NCBI GenBank assembly: GCA_900548795.1
Contig: URLT01000023.1
Coordinates: forward strand, 1-21,041
Source of the DNA: an uncultured Eubacteriales bacterium
GTDB lineage: Bacteria; Bacillota; Clostridia; Oscillospirales; Oscillospiraceae
Length of the DNA stretch: 21,041 nt
Direction of reading: 5' to 3'
This document shows, in pieces, positions 1 to 7,511 of the stretch; the stretch's first letter is position 1, and every line of letters starts with the position of its first letter. The translations under genes and the position numbers were made by a program. The notes below the pieces were generated by a model. That model saw only the letters and a list, made by a program, of their open reading frames with translations, searched no databases and had not been told where the DNA came from.

Positions 1-111
1 CAGCCGGTCATATTCAAAGTCCGGCATGGTCGGCGCGTCGAGCACATAGTATTCGTGATTCGCCTTTTCGAGCCGCCTCGTGAGCTGCCCGATCAATTCC
101 TTGGGATCCAT
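1..111 (-). CDS. ligA: NAD-dependent DNA ligase, N-terminal 37 codons (cut by window edge)
   Basis: Reading the minus strand from an ATG at 111-109 gives a 37-residue open frame that runs off the window. It begins MDPKELIGQLTRRLEKANHE and continues with YYVLDAPTMPDFEYDRL. This matches the start of LigA domain Ia, where the invariant YY and D-x-x-YD-x-L residues help bind NMN of NAD+. The enzyme seals nicks during replication and repair. A GGTGGAG ribosome binding site lies just upstream of the ATG, and the pcrA stop codon is only 18 bases upstream, so the two genes are cotranscribed. The pcrA-ligA order is widespread in Firmicutes. Only the N-terminus is visible, so catalytic integrity cannot be judged. 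Confidence 0.93.
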   Translation of the reverse strand, partial: MDPKELIGQLTRRLEKANHEYYVLDAPTMPDFEYDRL

Positions 112-129
112 AACTCCACCGTCTCCGTT

Positions 130-2499
130 TCAGAGTTTTTTCATCCGCTGCGAGGCTGTCCTTGCCATCAGGTGCTTGGTGCCGACCTGATCGAAGGCGA
201 TCTCGAGCATGGCGTCGTTGCCCGTCGGCACGACCGATAGGACCATGCCCTTGCCGAAAACGTCATGCTGCACCATTTCGCCTTTTAGATAGCTCACCGG
301 CGGCGCCGCGGCGGCGCGCGTCTGCGGTATGTAGGTTCGGAAGCTGTGCTGCGGCTTGGGCGCCGCCGCCTTGGCCGCCGCCGAATAGCTCGGCCGCGCG
401 GCCGATTTTTCGATCAAAAGCTCCTGCGGGATCTCCTCGAGGAAGCGCGAGGGGCGGTTGACCGTGGTGTGGCCGTAGAGCATCCGCTGCCGGGCGCTCG
501 TGAGCGTCAGGCGCTTTTTCGCGCGGGTAATGGCGACGTAGCACAGGCGGCGCTCCTCCTCCATCTCGTCCGGGTCGCCGACGCAGCGAGCGCTCGGGAA
601 AAGGTTTTCCTCGCAGCCGACCACGAACACGTTCGGGAACTCCAGCCCCTTGGCCGAGTGCATCGTCATCATGACGACGGCGTCGGCGTCCTTGTCGTAC
701 TGCTCAATATCGGTATAGAGCGCGATCTCCTCCAAAAAGCCGGCCAGCGTGGGCGTGTCGGCGCTCTCCATATAGGTCACGATGGAGGATTTCAGCTCGC
801 GGACGTTTTCCAGCCGCGAACGGCTTTCCAGATCGTTCTTCTGCTCGAGCATGGCAACGTAGCCCGTGCGCAGGAGCAGCTCCTCGTAGAACGCGTCGAG
901 CGGCATCGTGTCGAGCAGGGCGGCGCACTGCTCGATCAGCACGGAGAACTGCATCAGCTTGCCCGCCGCGCGCTCGAGCGCGGGGTAGGTATACGGGTCG
1001 CAGATCACGCTGTAGAGCGGCGCGCCCTGCGCCGCGCAGAGCCGCTCGACGCCCTCGAGCGCCTTGGCGCCGATGCCGCGCGGCGGCTGGTTGATGATGC
1101 GCTTGAGGCGCAGATCGTCGGTGCGGTTGTTGATGACGCAGAGATAGGCCAGCATGTCCTTGATCTCCGCGCGGTCAAAGAAGCGCGTGCCGCCGATGAT
1201 GCGGTAAGGCACGCCGCTGCGCTTGAAGGCATATTCCAGCGCGTTGGACTGCGCGTTCGTGCGGTAGAGGATCGCATAGTCCCGATAGCCGCTCGTGCCC
1301 GCCTCGGAGAGGATCTGATTGGCGACAAAATTTGCCTCGTCCTGCTCGCTTCCGGCCTCATAGTGCAAGATCCGCTCGCCGACGCCGTTGTTTGTCCATA
1401 GCTGCTTGCCCTTGCGGCCGGTGTTGTGGCGAATGACGGCGTTGGCCGCGTCGAGGATGCTCTGCGTGGAGCGGTAGTTCTGCTCGAGGCGGATGACCTT
1501 TGCGCCGTGGTATTCGTTCTCAAAATCGAGAATGTTGCGGATGGTCGCGCCGCGGAAGCGGTAGATGCTCTGGTCGTCGTCGCCGACGACGCAGATGTTC
1601 TCGTGGCCGCCGGCCAGCAGCGAGGCCAGAAGATATTGCAGGTGGTTCGTGTCCTGATATTCGTCGATCAGAACGTAGCGGAATCTGCGCTGGTAGCGGC
1701 GGCGGACGTCCTCGTGCTCCTGCAAAAGCTGCACCGTCAGGAGGATGATGTCGTCAAAGTCAAGCGCATTGGATGCCTTGAGCCGCTTGGCGTATTCCTC
1801 ATAAAGCTCCGCGATCTTGTGCAGACGGTAGTCGTCCCCGGCATCGGCGCGGAACTCGGCCGGACCTTGCTGCTTATCCTTGGCCTTGGAGATGAGGCCG
1901 AGCACCTTGCGCGGCACGAACACCTTGTCGTCCAGATTGAACTCCTTGAGAATTTCCTTGATGACGCGCTCGGAATCCGTCGTGTCATAGATCGTGAAGC
2001 TGCTCGAATAGCCCAGCGCCTCGATCTCCCGCCGGAGGATGCGGCAGCAGGCCGAGTGGAAGGTCATTGCCCAGACGTCCTCGCCGGCCGTGCCGCCGAT
2101 CATTCTCGTCAGGCGATCCTTCAGCTCGTTTGCGGCCTTGTTGGTAAAGGTGATCGCAATGATCGACCACGGCGCAGCCGGCTCATAGGCCGCCAGCGCG
2201 TCGGCACGGGCGGGGTCGGTCGGCCGGTCGAGCGCTGCCTGTGCCTCTAAAAAGAGCACGTCGTCCTCCGTCAGTCCCTCGGGCAGCTCTGGGCTGTCCG
2301 CGCCGGAGCCGAAGCGGATCAGGTTGGCAATTCGGTTGATGAGCACCGTGGTCTTGCCGCTTCCGGCGCCTGCCAGCAGGAGCACCGGTCCCTGCGTGGT
2401 CAGGACGGCCTCAAGCTGGCGCGGGTTCATGCTTGCGTACTGCTTTGCAATATACGCGCGGCGCGCCGCGCGGAATCGTTGTTCAAATTGTTCTGTCAT
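130..2499 (-). CDS. pcrA: ATP-dependent DNA helicase PcrA/UvrD (superfamily 1A)
   Basis: This 789-residue protein carries the full SF1A helicase motif set. Walker A AGAGSGKT is at 43-50, motif Ia ITFTNKAA at 116-123, Walker B LIDEYQDT at 277-284, motif III VVGDDDQSIYRFRGA at 304-318, motif IV LEQNYRST at 338-345, motif V MTMHSAKGLEF at 611-621 and motif VI EEERRLCYVAITRAKKRL near 647-664. The C-terminus, after an Ala/Pro-rich linker (about 700-735), ends in a Tudor-like segment (VQHDVFGKGMVLSV, 743-756), which in PcrA contacts RNA polymerase. It unwinds DNA 3'-5' in repair, rolling-circle replication and removal of stalled polymerase. About 40 extra residues (65-110) lie between Walker A and motif Ia compared with Bacillus PcrA. 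The gene is followed closely by ligA. The start at 2499 has a modest GAGGAT site upstream. Confidence 0.96.
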   Translation of the reverse strand: MTEQFEQRFRAARRAYIAKQYASMNPRQLEAVLTTQGPVLLLAGAGSGKTTVLINRIANLIRFGSGADSPELPEGLTEDDVLFLEAQAALDRPTDPARADALAAYEPAAPWSIIAITFTNKAANELKDRLTRMIGGTAGEDVWAMTFHSACCRILRREIEALGYSSSFTIYDTTDSERVIKEILKEFNLDDKVFVPRKVLGLISKAKDKQQGPAEFRADAGDDYRLHKIAELYEEYAKRLKASNALDFDDIILLTVQLLQEHEDVRRRYQRRFRYVLIDEYQDTNHLQYLLASLLAGGHENICVVGDDDQSIYRFRGATIRNILDFENEYHGAKVIRLEQNYRSTQSILDAANAVIRHNTGRKGKQLWTNNGVGERILHYEAGSEQDEANFVANQILSEAGTSGYRDYAILYRTNAQSNALEYAFKRSGVPYRIIGGTRFFDRAEIKDMLAYLCVINNRTDDLRLKRIINQPPRGIGAKALEGVERLCAAQGAPLYSVICDPYTYPALERAAGKLMQFSVLIEQCAALLDTMPLDAFYEELLLRTGYVAMLEQKNDLESRSRLENVRELKSSIVTYMESADTPTLAGFLEEIALYTDIEQYDKDADAVVMMTMHSAKGLEFPNVFVVGCEENLFPSARCVGDPDEMEEERRLCYVAITRAKKRLTLTSARQRMLYGHTTVNRPSRFLEEIPQELLIEKSAARPSYSAAAKAAAPKPQHSFRTYIPQTRAAAAPPVSYLKGEMVQHDVFGKGMVLSVVPTGNDAMLEIAFDQVGTKHLMARTASQRMKKL

Positions 2500-2537
2500 C
2501 CGTCATTGATCCTCGTTTGCCAAAATTATTCCCGTAT

Positions 2538-2566
2538 ATTTTACCGCATTTGCCCGAAAAAAGAAA
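2538..2566 (-). promoter_or_regulatory. weak candidate promoter for pcrA-ligA
   Basis: On the minus strand a TAAAAT -10-like hexamer (2538-2543) lies 17 bases from a poor -35 (TTTCTT, 2561-2566), about 40 bases before the pcrA start. The -10 is good but the -35 is weak, so this is only a candidate. Confidence 0.3.
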
Positions 2567-2615
2567 GAGGGCAGTTTCATTTTCGGAAAAAAGCCGCCCC
2601 GGCGACGCGCGTCGC

Positions 2616-2643
2616 TTCCAATTCGCGAAAAAAATGGTATAAT
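2616..2643 (+). promoter_or_regulatory. promoter of the acyl-CoA synthetase/DUF1624 operon
   Basis: A perfect TATAAT -10 lies at 2638-2643, with a weak -35 (TTCCAA, 2616-2621) 16 bases upstream. It sits 37 bases before the ATG at 2681 and an AGGAGG site lies at 2669-2674. Because the -10 overlaps the upstream in-frame ATG at 2642, that ATG cannot be the translation start. Confidence 0.65.
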
Positions 2644-2680
2644 GAAGAAAACACAAGGCTCAAATCTCAGGAGGTCTCCC

Positions 2681-4387
2681 ATGCCGCTGTCCGCAGAAGC
2701 CCCTTGGCTGCGCTTTTACGGCGATATGCCAAAGCATCTCGATTATCCCCGAAAAACCGTCTATCAATGCCTCGCGCAGACCGCGCGGGCGCACCCCGAC
2801 GCCGTCGCCTATGAGTTTGAGGGCGCGCAGGTACGCTACGGCGCCCTTCTGCGCCGCATCGGCCGCGCCGCTGCCGTTTTTGCCGCGCTGGGCGTGCAGA
2901 GGGGCGACCGCGTGACGCTCTGTCTGCCGAATCTGCCGCTCGCCGTCGACTGCTTCTATGCCCTCAGCCGCCTCGGCGCAGTGGCGAACATGATCCACCC
3001 GCTCTCCGCGCCCGAGGAGATCACCTTCTATCTCGACCTGTCCCAAAGCAAGGCGATCCTTGCGCTCGACGGCTTCTGTGACCGCGTCGTTCCGGCGTGC
3101 CGCGCCGCGAAGAAACCGCCGCTGCTGCTTTTGACCCGCATCTGCGACGCGCTCCCCTTTCCGAAGCGCGCGCTTTATCGGCTCAAAACGCACCGGCACG
3201 CGCCGGCGCTGCCGCAGGACTATCCCTTCCGCCTTTGGAGCGCCCTGCCCGCAGGCGCCGCGCTCCCGCCCGACAGCGGGCAGGGCAGCGACTGCGCCGC
3301 GATCCTCTATTCCGGCGGCACGACCGGGCGAACCAAGGGCATCTGCCTCTCCGGGAACAACTTCAACGCGCTGGCACTTCAGACCATTGCCGCAAGCGGC
3401 TGCCCGACCCTGCTGGGCTGCTCGATGCTCTCGGTCATGCCGATGTTCCACGGCTTCGGTCTCGGCATCGGCATCCACACGGCGCTCGTCGGCGGCGCGC
3501 GGTGCATCCTCGTGCCGAAATTCAGCGTCAAGCGCTACGCCGCGCTGCTGCGCAGGAAGCGCCCGAGCTTCATTCCCGGCGTCCCGACGCTGTTCGAGGC
3601 GCTGCTGCGCGCCCCAGGTCTGGAGGGCGTCAGGCTTTCCTTCCTGAAGGGCGTGTTCTGCGGCGGCGACTCGCTTTCCGTCGAGCTGAAGCGCCGCGTC
3701 GACCGGTTTCTTGCCGAGCACGGCGCGTCCGTGCAGATCCGCGAGGGCTACGGCACGACCGAATGCGTCACGGCAAGCTGCCTGACGCCGCAGCACGGCG
3801 CGCGGGAGGGCTCGATCGGCCTGCCGTTTCCCGACACCTATTATAAAATCGTCCGCGTCGGCACGACTGAGGAGACGGATGCCGGGCAGGACGGCGAGAT
3901 CTGCATCTCCGGCCCGAGCGTGATGACGGGCTATCTGGACGACCCGGAGGAGACGGCGCAGGCGCTGCGCCGTCATGAGGACGGCCGCCTCTGGCTGCAC
4001 ACCGGCGACCTCGGGCATATGGACGCCGACGGCTTCGTCTATTTCACCCAGCGCATCAAGCGCATGATCGTCACCTCGGGCTACAACGTCTATCCGAGCC
4101 GGGTCGAGGCCGTGCTCGACCGGCACCCGGCCGTGCAGCTCTCGTGCGTGATCGGCGTGAAGGACGCCTATAAAATGCAGCGCGTGCGCGCCTACGTTGT
4201 GCTGCGCGACGGCTTTGCGCCGGACGAGGCGCTCCGCAGCGAGCTGCTGGCCTACTGCCGCAGGCATATCGTGCGCTATGCCGCGCCGGATGAGCTTATT
4301 TTTCGCGCGGAGCTTCCGCAGACCGCCGTGGGCAAGGTCGCCTACCGCAGGCTCGAGGAGGAGGCCGCGCAGGAGGAGTCGACATGA
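2681..4387 (+). CDS. AMP-forming acyl-CoA synthetase / acyl ligase family enzyme
   Basis: This 568-residue protein belongs to the ANL adenylating superfamily, which activates a carboxylic acid as acyl-AMP and then transfers it, usually to CoA. Motifs in order are the Thr/Gly-rich ATP loop YSGGTTGRTKG (210-220), GYGTTE (356-361), TGD (441-443), the hinge QRIKRMIVTSGYNVYP (457-472) and the C-terminal catalytic lysine in PQTAVGK (K552). All key residues are present, so it should be active. The start at 2681 is chosen because AGGAGG lies six bases upstream, whereas the in-frame ATG at 2642 overlaps the promoter -10. The substrate cannot be read from sequence; medium or long-chain fatty acid is plausible. 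Its stop codon overlaps the start of the DUF1624 membrane protein, so the two products probably work together. Confidence 0.88.
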   Translation: MPLSAEAPWLRFYGDMPKHLDYPRKTVYQCLAQTARAHPDAVAYEFEGAQVRYGALLRRIGRAAAVFAALGVQRGDRVTLCLPNLPLAVDCFYALSRLGAVANMIHPLSAPEEITFYLDLSQSKAILALDGFCDRVVPACRAAKKPPLLLLTRICDALPFPKRALYRLKTHRHAPALPQDYPFRLWSALPAGAALPPDSGQGSDCAAILYSGGTTGRTKGICLSGNNFNALALQTIAASGCPTLLGCSMLSVMPMFHGFGLGIGIHTALVGGARCILVPKFSVKRYAALLRRKRPSFIPGVPTLFEALLRAPGLEGVRLSFLKGVFCGGDSLSVELKRRVDRFLAEHGASVQIREGYGTTECVTASCLTPQHGAREGSIGLPFPDTYYKIVRVGTTEETDAGQDGEICISGPSVMTGYLDDPEETAQALRRHEDGRLWLHTGDLGHMDADGFVYFTQRIKRMIVTSGYNVYPSRVEAVLDRHPAVQLSCVIGVKDAYKMQRVRAYVVLRDGFAPDEALRSELLAYCRRHIVRYAAPDELIFRAELPQTAVGKVAYRRLEEEAAQEEST

Positions 4388-5091
4388 GCGAAAAAAAGGA
4401 ACGCATCTGGGAGCTGGACGCCCTGCGCGGGCTGTGCATCCTCGGCATGATCGCCGTGCATTTCTGCTTCGATCTGCAGGCGTTTGGCGGGCTGCGTCTT
4501 GACCTTCCGGACTGGTTCCTGTTCATGCAGCAATACGGCCACGTTCTCTTTATCCTCATCAGCGGCATCTGCGCCACGCTGGCCGGAAAGACCGCGCGGC
4601 GCGGCCTGATCGTTCTCGGCGCAGGGCTCCTTGTCAGCTATGTCACGCTGATGCTGGAGTTTCTCGGAGGCTTTTTCGGGCTGGGCATCTGGTTTGGCAT
4701 CCTGCACCTGCTCGGTGTGTGTATGCTGCTTTATCCGGCTTTCCGGCATCTCCCCTATTGGGCGCTGCTCGCGCTCGGCGCGCTCTGTCTGGCGCTGGGC
4801 GTTTGCTTCAGCCGACTCTCCGTCGGAACGCCGTTCCTGCTCGCGCTCGGTCTGCGGCCGAGCCGGCTTTTCGCAGGCTCGGATTATTTCCCGATCTTCC
4901 CCCATCTCGGCTGGTTTCTGATCGGCGCGGCACTCGGAAAAACGCTCTATCGGCGGCAAAAAACGTTGCTTCCCGGCGTCCCGGCGCGCAACCCCGTCCG
5001 CAGGGCGCTCTGCCTGATCGGCAGACATTCGCTCGAGATCTACCTTCTGCACCAGCCGATCTTGGCGCTGGCGGCGCTGCTTGTGGCCTGA
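4384..5091 (+). CDS. DUF1624 / heparan-alpha-glucosaminide N-acetyltransferase-like membrane protein
   Basis: A 235-residue polytopic membrane protein. It opens with WELDALRGLCILGMIAVHFC, the characteristic DALRG and intramembrane His (H26) signature of the DUF1624/HGSNAT catalytic family and its acyltransferase-3 relatives. Several further hydrophobic segments follow to the C-terminus, which ends with a conserved-looking RHSLEIYLLHQPIL helix. Relatives move an acyl group from cytosolic acyl-CoA across the membrane onto a sugar, but most small bacterial members are uncharacterised. The ATG overlaps the upstream stop codon (ATGA at 4384-4387), which indicates translational coupling with the acyl-CoA synthetase-like gene. 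A role in envelope glycan acylation using the partner's product is inference. Confidence 0.8.
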   Translation: MSEKKERIWELDALRGLCILGMIAVHFCFDLQAFGGLRLDLPDWFLFMQQYGHVLFILISGICATLAGKTARRGLIVLGAGLLVSYVTLMLEFLGGFFGLGIWFGILHLLGVCMLLYPAFRHLPYWALLALGALCLALGVCFSRLSVGTPFLLALGLRPSRLFAGSDYFPIFPHLGWFLIGAALGKTLYRRQKTLLPGVPARNPVRRALCLIGRHSLEIYLLHQPILALAALLVA

Positions 5092-5144
5092 GGCCGCGCA
5101 GCATTCAGCTTTTATGCACGTTTCTTCCCGTTTTTTGTCATTTT

Positions 5145-5166
5145 GCCCTGTCGACAGCGTTTTTTT
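5145..5166 (+). terminator. weak candidate terminator after the DUF1624 gene
   Basis: A short CTG-TCGA-CAG hairpin (5148-5157) is followed by a run of seven T at 5160-5166. The stem is only about three strong pairs, so it is a marginal terminator. No stronger one is visible in 5092-5191, and readthrough into the liv operon is possible. Confidence 0.3.
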
Positions 5167-5191
5167 GCAAATCATTCGTATAATTTTTCAA

Positions 5192-5220
5192 TTGACTTTT
5201 CCGCTTTAACGCAGTATAGT
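5192..5220 (+). promoter_or_regulatory. promoter of the liv ABC transporter operon
   Basis: TTGACT (5192-5197) and TATAGT (5215-5220) are separated by 17 bases, each one mismatch from the sigma-70/SigA consensus. The transcript would have a leader of about 100 bases before the livJ-like ATG at 5328, containing the hairpin at 5267-5291. Confidence 0.8.
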
Positions 5221-5266
5221 AAAACAAATTTTTACCGTCAAGGGAAATTCTTTTTTACGTAACATT

Positions 5267-5291
5267 CCGTCTCCTCCATCGGCGGAGGCGG
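5267..5291 (+). promoter_or_regulatory. GC-rich stem-loop in the liv operon leader RNA
   Basis: Two 11-base arms (CCGTCTCCTCC at 5267-5277 and GGCGGAGGCGG at 5281-5291) pair around the loop ATC, with ten of eleven positions pairing, including one U-G wobble. It lies between the predicted promoter and the ribosome binding site (GAAAGGGG, near 5309). No T-run follows, so it is not an intrinsic terminator. It could stabilise the mRNA or bind a regulator. No leader peptide rich in branched-chain residues was seen. Confidence 0.55.
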
Positions 5292-5327
5292 TCTGATATT
5301 CACTACTCGTGAAAGGGGAAAAAGAAA

Positions 5328-6521
5328 ATGAAAAAAATGCTTGCTATGCTCCTCGCTGCGGCGATGCTGCTCGTTGTCTTTGCCGGCTGCGGCAAGGGCA
5401 AGGACACCTCCGACGCCACCGTGTTCAAGATCGGCGGCTGCGGCCCGCTGACCGGCGGCGCCGCGATTTACGGCAATGCCGTCAAGAACGGCGCGCAGAT
5501 TGCCGTCGACGAGCTCAACGCTCTGGGCGGCATCCAGCTCGAGCTGCGGTATGAAGACGACGCCCACGACGCAGAGAAGTCCGTCAACGGCTACAACACT
5601 CTGAAGGACTGGGGCATGCAGATCTTCCTCGGCTCCGTCACCTCCACACCCTGCGTGGCGACCTCTGCCGAATCCTCGGCCGACAATATTTTCTGCCTGA
5701 CGCCGTCCGCCTCCGCCACCGACGTGCTCGGCGGCGTGCAGAACCCGCTGACCGGCACGGTCGACGTCGAGCGCAAGGCCAACACCTTCCAGATGTGCTT
5801 CATGGATCCGAACCAGGGCTCCGCCTCGGCGCAGTATATCTCCGAAAAGCAGCTCGGCTCCGCCATCGCCATCATCTATAAGAACGACGACGTCTACTCC
5901 GTCGGCGTTTACAACAGCTTCGTCTCCAAGGCGCAGGAGCTGGGACTGAACATCGTCTCGACCACCACCTTCACCGAGGACACCCAGAACGACTTCTCCG
6001 TTCAGATCGCCGACGCGAAGGACAACGGCGCCGACCTGATCTTCCTGCCGATGTACTACACCCCGGCCTCTCTGATCCTGCGTCAGGCCAACGACATTGG
6101 CTATAAGCCCGCCTTCTTCGGCGTGGACGGCATGGACGGCATTTTGACCATCAACGGCTTTGACGCCTCCCTTGCCGAGGGCGTTATGCTGCTGACTCCG
6201 TTCAACGCCGACTCCGACGACGCAAGAACGCAGAGCTTCGTTTCCAAGTACCAGAGCCAGTACAAGGAAGTGCCGAACCAGTTCGCCGCCGATGCCTACG
6301 ACTGCATCTACGCGATCTACAACGCCCTTGAAAAGTCCGCCGCCACGCCCGACATGGAGCCCAGCGCCCTGTGCGAGCTGCTCAAGACGGCCTTCACCGC
6401 CCCCGACTTCACCTACAGCGGCCTGACCGGCGACAACATGACGTGGGACGCCTCCGGCGCCGTCACCAAGGAGCCGAAGGGCATGGTCATCAAGAATGGC
6501 GCTTACGTCGGCATGGACTGA
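5328..6521 (+). CDS. livJ: branched-chain amino-acid type ABC transporter substrate-binding lipoprotein
   Basis: A 397-residue extracellular binding protein of the LivJ/LivK class (periplasmic binding protein fold type I, Peripla_BP_6). It starts with a lipoprotein signal: MKK, a hydrophobic stretch, then FAGC with the lipidated Cys at residue 21. The mature protein opens with TVFKIGGCGPLTGGAAIYGN, the usual LivJ-type ligand-lobe start, and continues with DDAHDAEKSVNGYN and the GYKPAFFGVDGMDG lobe-two motif. It delivers ligand to the LivHM permease encoded downstream. The ligand is probably branched-chain or another small amino acid, but this class also carries amides and urea, so the substrate is not certain. 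GAAAGGGG precedes the start. A strong hairpin follows the gene. Confidence 0.9.
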   Translation: MKKMLAMLLAAAMLLVVFAGCGKGKDTSDATVFKIGGCGPLTGGAAIYGNAVKNGAQIAVDELNALGGIQLELRYEDDAHDAEKSVNGYNTLKDWGMQIFLGSVTSTPCVATSAESSADNIFCLTPSASATDVLGGVQNPLTGTVDVERKANTFQMCFMDPNQGSASAQYISEKQLGSAIAIIYKNDDVYSVGVYNSFVSKAQELGLNIVSTTTFTEDTQNDFSVQIADAKDNGADLIFLPMYYTPASLILRQANDIGYKPAFFGVDGMDGILTINGFDASLAEGVMLLTPFNADSDDARTQSFVSKYQSQYKEVPNQFAADAYDCIYAIYNALEKSAATPDMEPSALCELLKTAFTAPDFTYSGLTGDNMTWDASGAVTKEPKGMVIKNGAYVGMD

Positions 6522-6552
6522 CCGTTTTCAAAAACACATCGCTGATTTTCCC

Positions 6553-6585
6553 GGAAAGGGCTGCCCCCAGCAGGCAGCCCTTTCC
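6553..6585 (+). promoter_or_regulatory. intercistronic hairpin between binding-protein and permease genes
   Basis: A perfect 13-base-pair stem (GGAAAGGGCTGCC, 6553-6565, with its complement at 6573-6585) closes on a seven-base loop. No T-run follows on the plus strand. Its position between the binding-protein gene and livH suggests a 3' stabiliser or partial terminator that lets the binding protein be made in excess of the membrane subunits, as is common in ABC import operons. Confidence 0.7.
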
Positions 6586-6622
6586 GCCATAAATACAAAA
6601 CGGAAAGAGAGTTGAGAGCCCC

Positions 6623-7504
6623 GTGAGTTTTTTGAACCATCTGATCAACGGCGTGAGTCTCGGCAGCGTCTACGCGATCATCGCCCTGGGCTATACCATG
6701 GTTTACGGCATTGCGAAAATGCTGAACTTTGCCCACGGCGACATCATCATGGTCGGCGCGTATATCTGCTTCTTCGCCGTCTCCGGCTTTGGGCTGCCGC
6801 CGGTCGTCGGCATTTTGCTGGCCATGCTGGTCTGCACCGTGCTCGGCATCCTCATCGAGCGCCTTGCCTATAAGCCCCTGCGCGCGGCGCCGTCTCTGGC
6901 CGTGCTGATCACGGCGATCGGCATGAGCTACTTCCTTCAGAACGCCGCCCAGCTTCTCTGGTCGTCGAACCCCAAAATTTTCCCCTCCCTCTTTGGGGAT
7001 TCCGCCATTCACCTCTTCGGCGGCGAAATGACCATCCGCGTGACCACGCTCGTCACGATCGCAGCCTGCGTCGTCATCATGGTCGCCCTGACCCTCTTCA
7101 CGGGCAAGACCAAGATGGGCAAGGCCATGCGCGCCTGCTCGGAGGACAAGGGCGCGGCGCAGCTCATGGGCATCAACGTCAACCTGACGATCTCCGTCAC
7201 CTTCGCCATCGGCTCGGCGCTGGCCGCCATTGCGGGCGTGCTGCTCTGCTCGGCCTACCCCACCCTTCAGCCGACCACCGGCTCCATGCCCGGCATCAAG
7301 GCCTTCACGGCGGCCGTGTTCGGCGGCATCGGCTCGATCCCCGGCGCGCTGCTCGGCGGCGTCCTGCTCGGCGTCATTGAGATCCTCTCGAGCGCATATA
7401 TCTCCACGGAGCTTTCCAACGCCATTGTCTTTGCCGTTTTGATCGTCATCCTGCTGGTCAAGCCGACCGGCCTGCTCGGCAAAAAGATCCGCGAGAAAGT
7501 GTAG
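6623..7504 (+). CDS. livH: branched-chain amino-acid type ABC permease LivH
   Basis: A 293-residue inner-membrane permease with about eight hydrophobic segments. It begins MSFLNHLINGVSLGSVYAII followed by ALGYTMVYGIAKMLNFAHGD, the hallmark start of LivH. The C-terminal cytoplasmic coupling region includes GKAMRACSEDKGAAQLMGIN, which contacts the ATPase subunits. The start codon is GTG at 6623, chosen because the family N-terminus begins there; the ribosome binding site (GAGAG-like) is weak. LivH pairs with LivM to form the translocation channel. The stop at 7504 is seven bases before livM, so the genes are one transcription unit. Confidence 0.92.
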   Translation: MSFLNHLINGVSLGSVYAIIALGYTMVYGIAKMLNFAHGDIIMVGAYICFFAVSGFGLPPVVGILLAMLVCTVLGILIERLAYKPLRAAPSLAVLITAIGMSYFLQNAAQLLWSSNPKIFPSLFGDSAIHLFGGEMTIRVTTLVTIAACVVIMVALTLFTGKTKMGKAMRACSEDKGAAQLMGINVNLTISVTFAIGSALAAIAGVLLCSAYPTLQPTTGSMPGIKAFTAAVFGGIGSIPGALLGGVLLGVIEILSSAYISTELSNAIVFAVLIVILLVKPTGLLGKKIREKV

Positions 7505-7511
7505 GTGCGGC

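Noticed and set aside
2642..2680. Earlier start for the acyl-CoA synthetase gene
   Set aside because: The ATG overlaps the promoter -10 and lacks a ribosome binding site, whereas the ATG at 2681 has AGGAGG six bases upstream.
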